A stretch of DNA of 64,000 bases, from NCBI GenBank assembly GCA_034190875.2, contig CM067343.1, positions 42,325,109 through 42,389,108 on the forward strand, written 5' to 3'. The translations under genes were made by a program, and so were the position numbers. This stretch comes from Urechis unicinctus (Eukaryota > Annelida > Polychaeta > Xenopneusta > Urechidae). Shown here piece by piece: positions 63,336 to 64,000 of the stretch (its first letter is position 1; the number at the start of each line of letters is the position of its first letter). A model generated the notes under the pieces. It saw nothing but the letters and a program-made list of their open reading frames with translations. It had not been told where the DNA came from and did no database searches.

Positions 63336-63556
63336 AGACCCGATTTCCTTGCGCATCGGCTTCTGCGCAAGCTAGGATGTTTGACGCTATGCTAACAAAA
63401 CATAACTTTATACGCTGTAGTTATTTAGGTTATATAACCAAGGCCCTGCAGTCACAAGTATTAAATTTTGGCAAATCTTATTCTAACATTAGCAGTCCAA
63501 GTTTTTTTTGGTTGTGTGTCTTTTTATTTTTTCCATAAAACATGTGAACTCTAATC

Positions 63557-63577
63557 GGGGGGGGGGGGGGGGGGGGG
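63557..63577. repeat. G21 homopolymer
   Basis: Twenty-one consecutive G on the plus strand, the longest of three G tracts in the right-hand 7 kb. Confidence 0.97.
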
Positions 63578-64000
63578 TGGGGCAGCAAATCTGGGAACAA
63601 ATGGTATATCAGGCTTTTCCCATACCCCGTTGGTAGATTAGCAACAACGTCGTTTTCCAGGAACGACTTCTCCTAACACTCTCGCTGCTTGTCTGTCATT
63701 TCCAATCCCGGCTTGTAACTCTCTATTGCTTTTTTCAGTCGATTTTCGATAACAAATCCATTTTTAGAAACGCTTGAATGCCATGAAACGTCCGCGGAAC
63801 TATTTTTTCTGATAAATGCCTCATTTAGGACCTACTGAAAAGTTTTCCAGAACAAAATGTATATTATTCTTCTAATCGAAAACAGTAGAAAATATATTTG
63901 TAACATTTAAGAGTTGATAATTCGTATCAATATTTCTCGCGTAATGGCCCGAATTTGCCCCAAAGCGATCTTTGTGGTGCAGAGGCGAATCCTAGCCTGC

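Larger units (their letters stand above)
61565..64000. other. right flank, no gene seen
   Basis: Contains a 34-bp tandem repeat (62179-62246, partly repeated to about 62265), a hAT-like end at about 63281, and a G21 tract at 63557-63577. Short frames show no domain. Confidence 0.5.

Overview
The window looks like a piece of nuclear genome from a bilaterian animal, most likely a marine invertebrate; the lineage (mollusc, annelid, brachiopod or similar) is only a guess. The reasons are many-exon GT-AG genes with introns mostly of 80-500 bp, proteins that align along their length with vertebrate orthologues from memory, long (TG)n and (TA)n microsatellites, and many small DNA-transposon remnants. 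I see no bacterial operon structure, and no rRNA or tRNA gene I can support.

Layout from left to right: a DUF4806-like gene at the left edge (77-1434); a repeat-rich stretch with two short inverted-repeat transposons (1.4-6.7 kb); a BTB-BACK protein with nine C2H2 zinc fingers (6800-9904, +); checkpoint kinase CHEK1 with its whole coding region in one exon (11156-12604, -); a gene-poor gap with an unusual stem-loop (14641-14682) and a 1.66-kb fold-back transposon with a 9-bp target duplication (15059-16719); WASHC4/SWIP, 33 exons (17007-28266, +); RPN1/ribophorin I, 10 exons (29191-32775, -); IPO9/importin-9, 22 exons (33074-47390, +), its introns holding hAT-like and Tigger-like elements; an LHFPL-family tetraspan (50506-51846, +); an MFSD4/NaGLT1-like transporter (54076-57590, -); and mitochondrial nuclease ENDOG (59869-61564, +). 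The last 2.4 kb show no gene.

The conserved genes are housekeeping genes from different pathways: endosomal actin control (WASHC4), ER N-glycosylation (RPN1), nuclear import (IPO9), DNA-damage checkpoint (CHEK1) and mitochondrial nuclease (ENDOG). RPN1 and IPO9 are head to head about 300 bp apart and probably share a promoter. WASHC4 and RPN1 converge tail to tail. I assembled the exon models by hand from splice sites and remembered orthologue sequences. The summed exon lengths are a strong internal check: RPN1 1815 nt, IPO9 3141 nt, LHFPL 801 nt, MFSD4-like 1485 nt and ENDOG 948 nt are all multiples of three. WASHC4 comes out at 3548 nt, exactly one nucleotide short, and the shortfall can be placed in exon 24.

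The most interesting material is in the transposon layer. Three separate families here have CAG-type ends and 6-bp target duplications, which points to a hAT-like group; one keeps a zinc-finger exon and an acidic tail exon but has lost the core. The fold-back element and the hairpin carrying TAATATTAC in its loop are the two observations I would check first.
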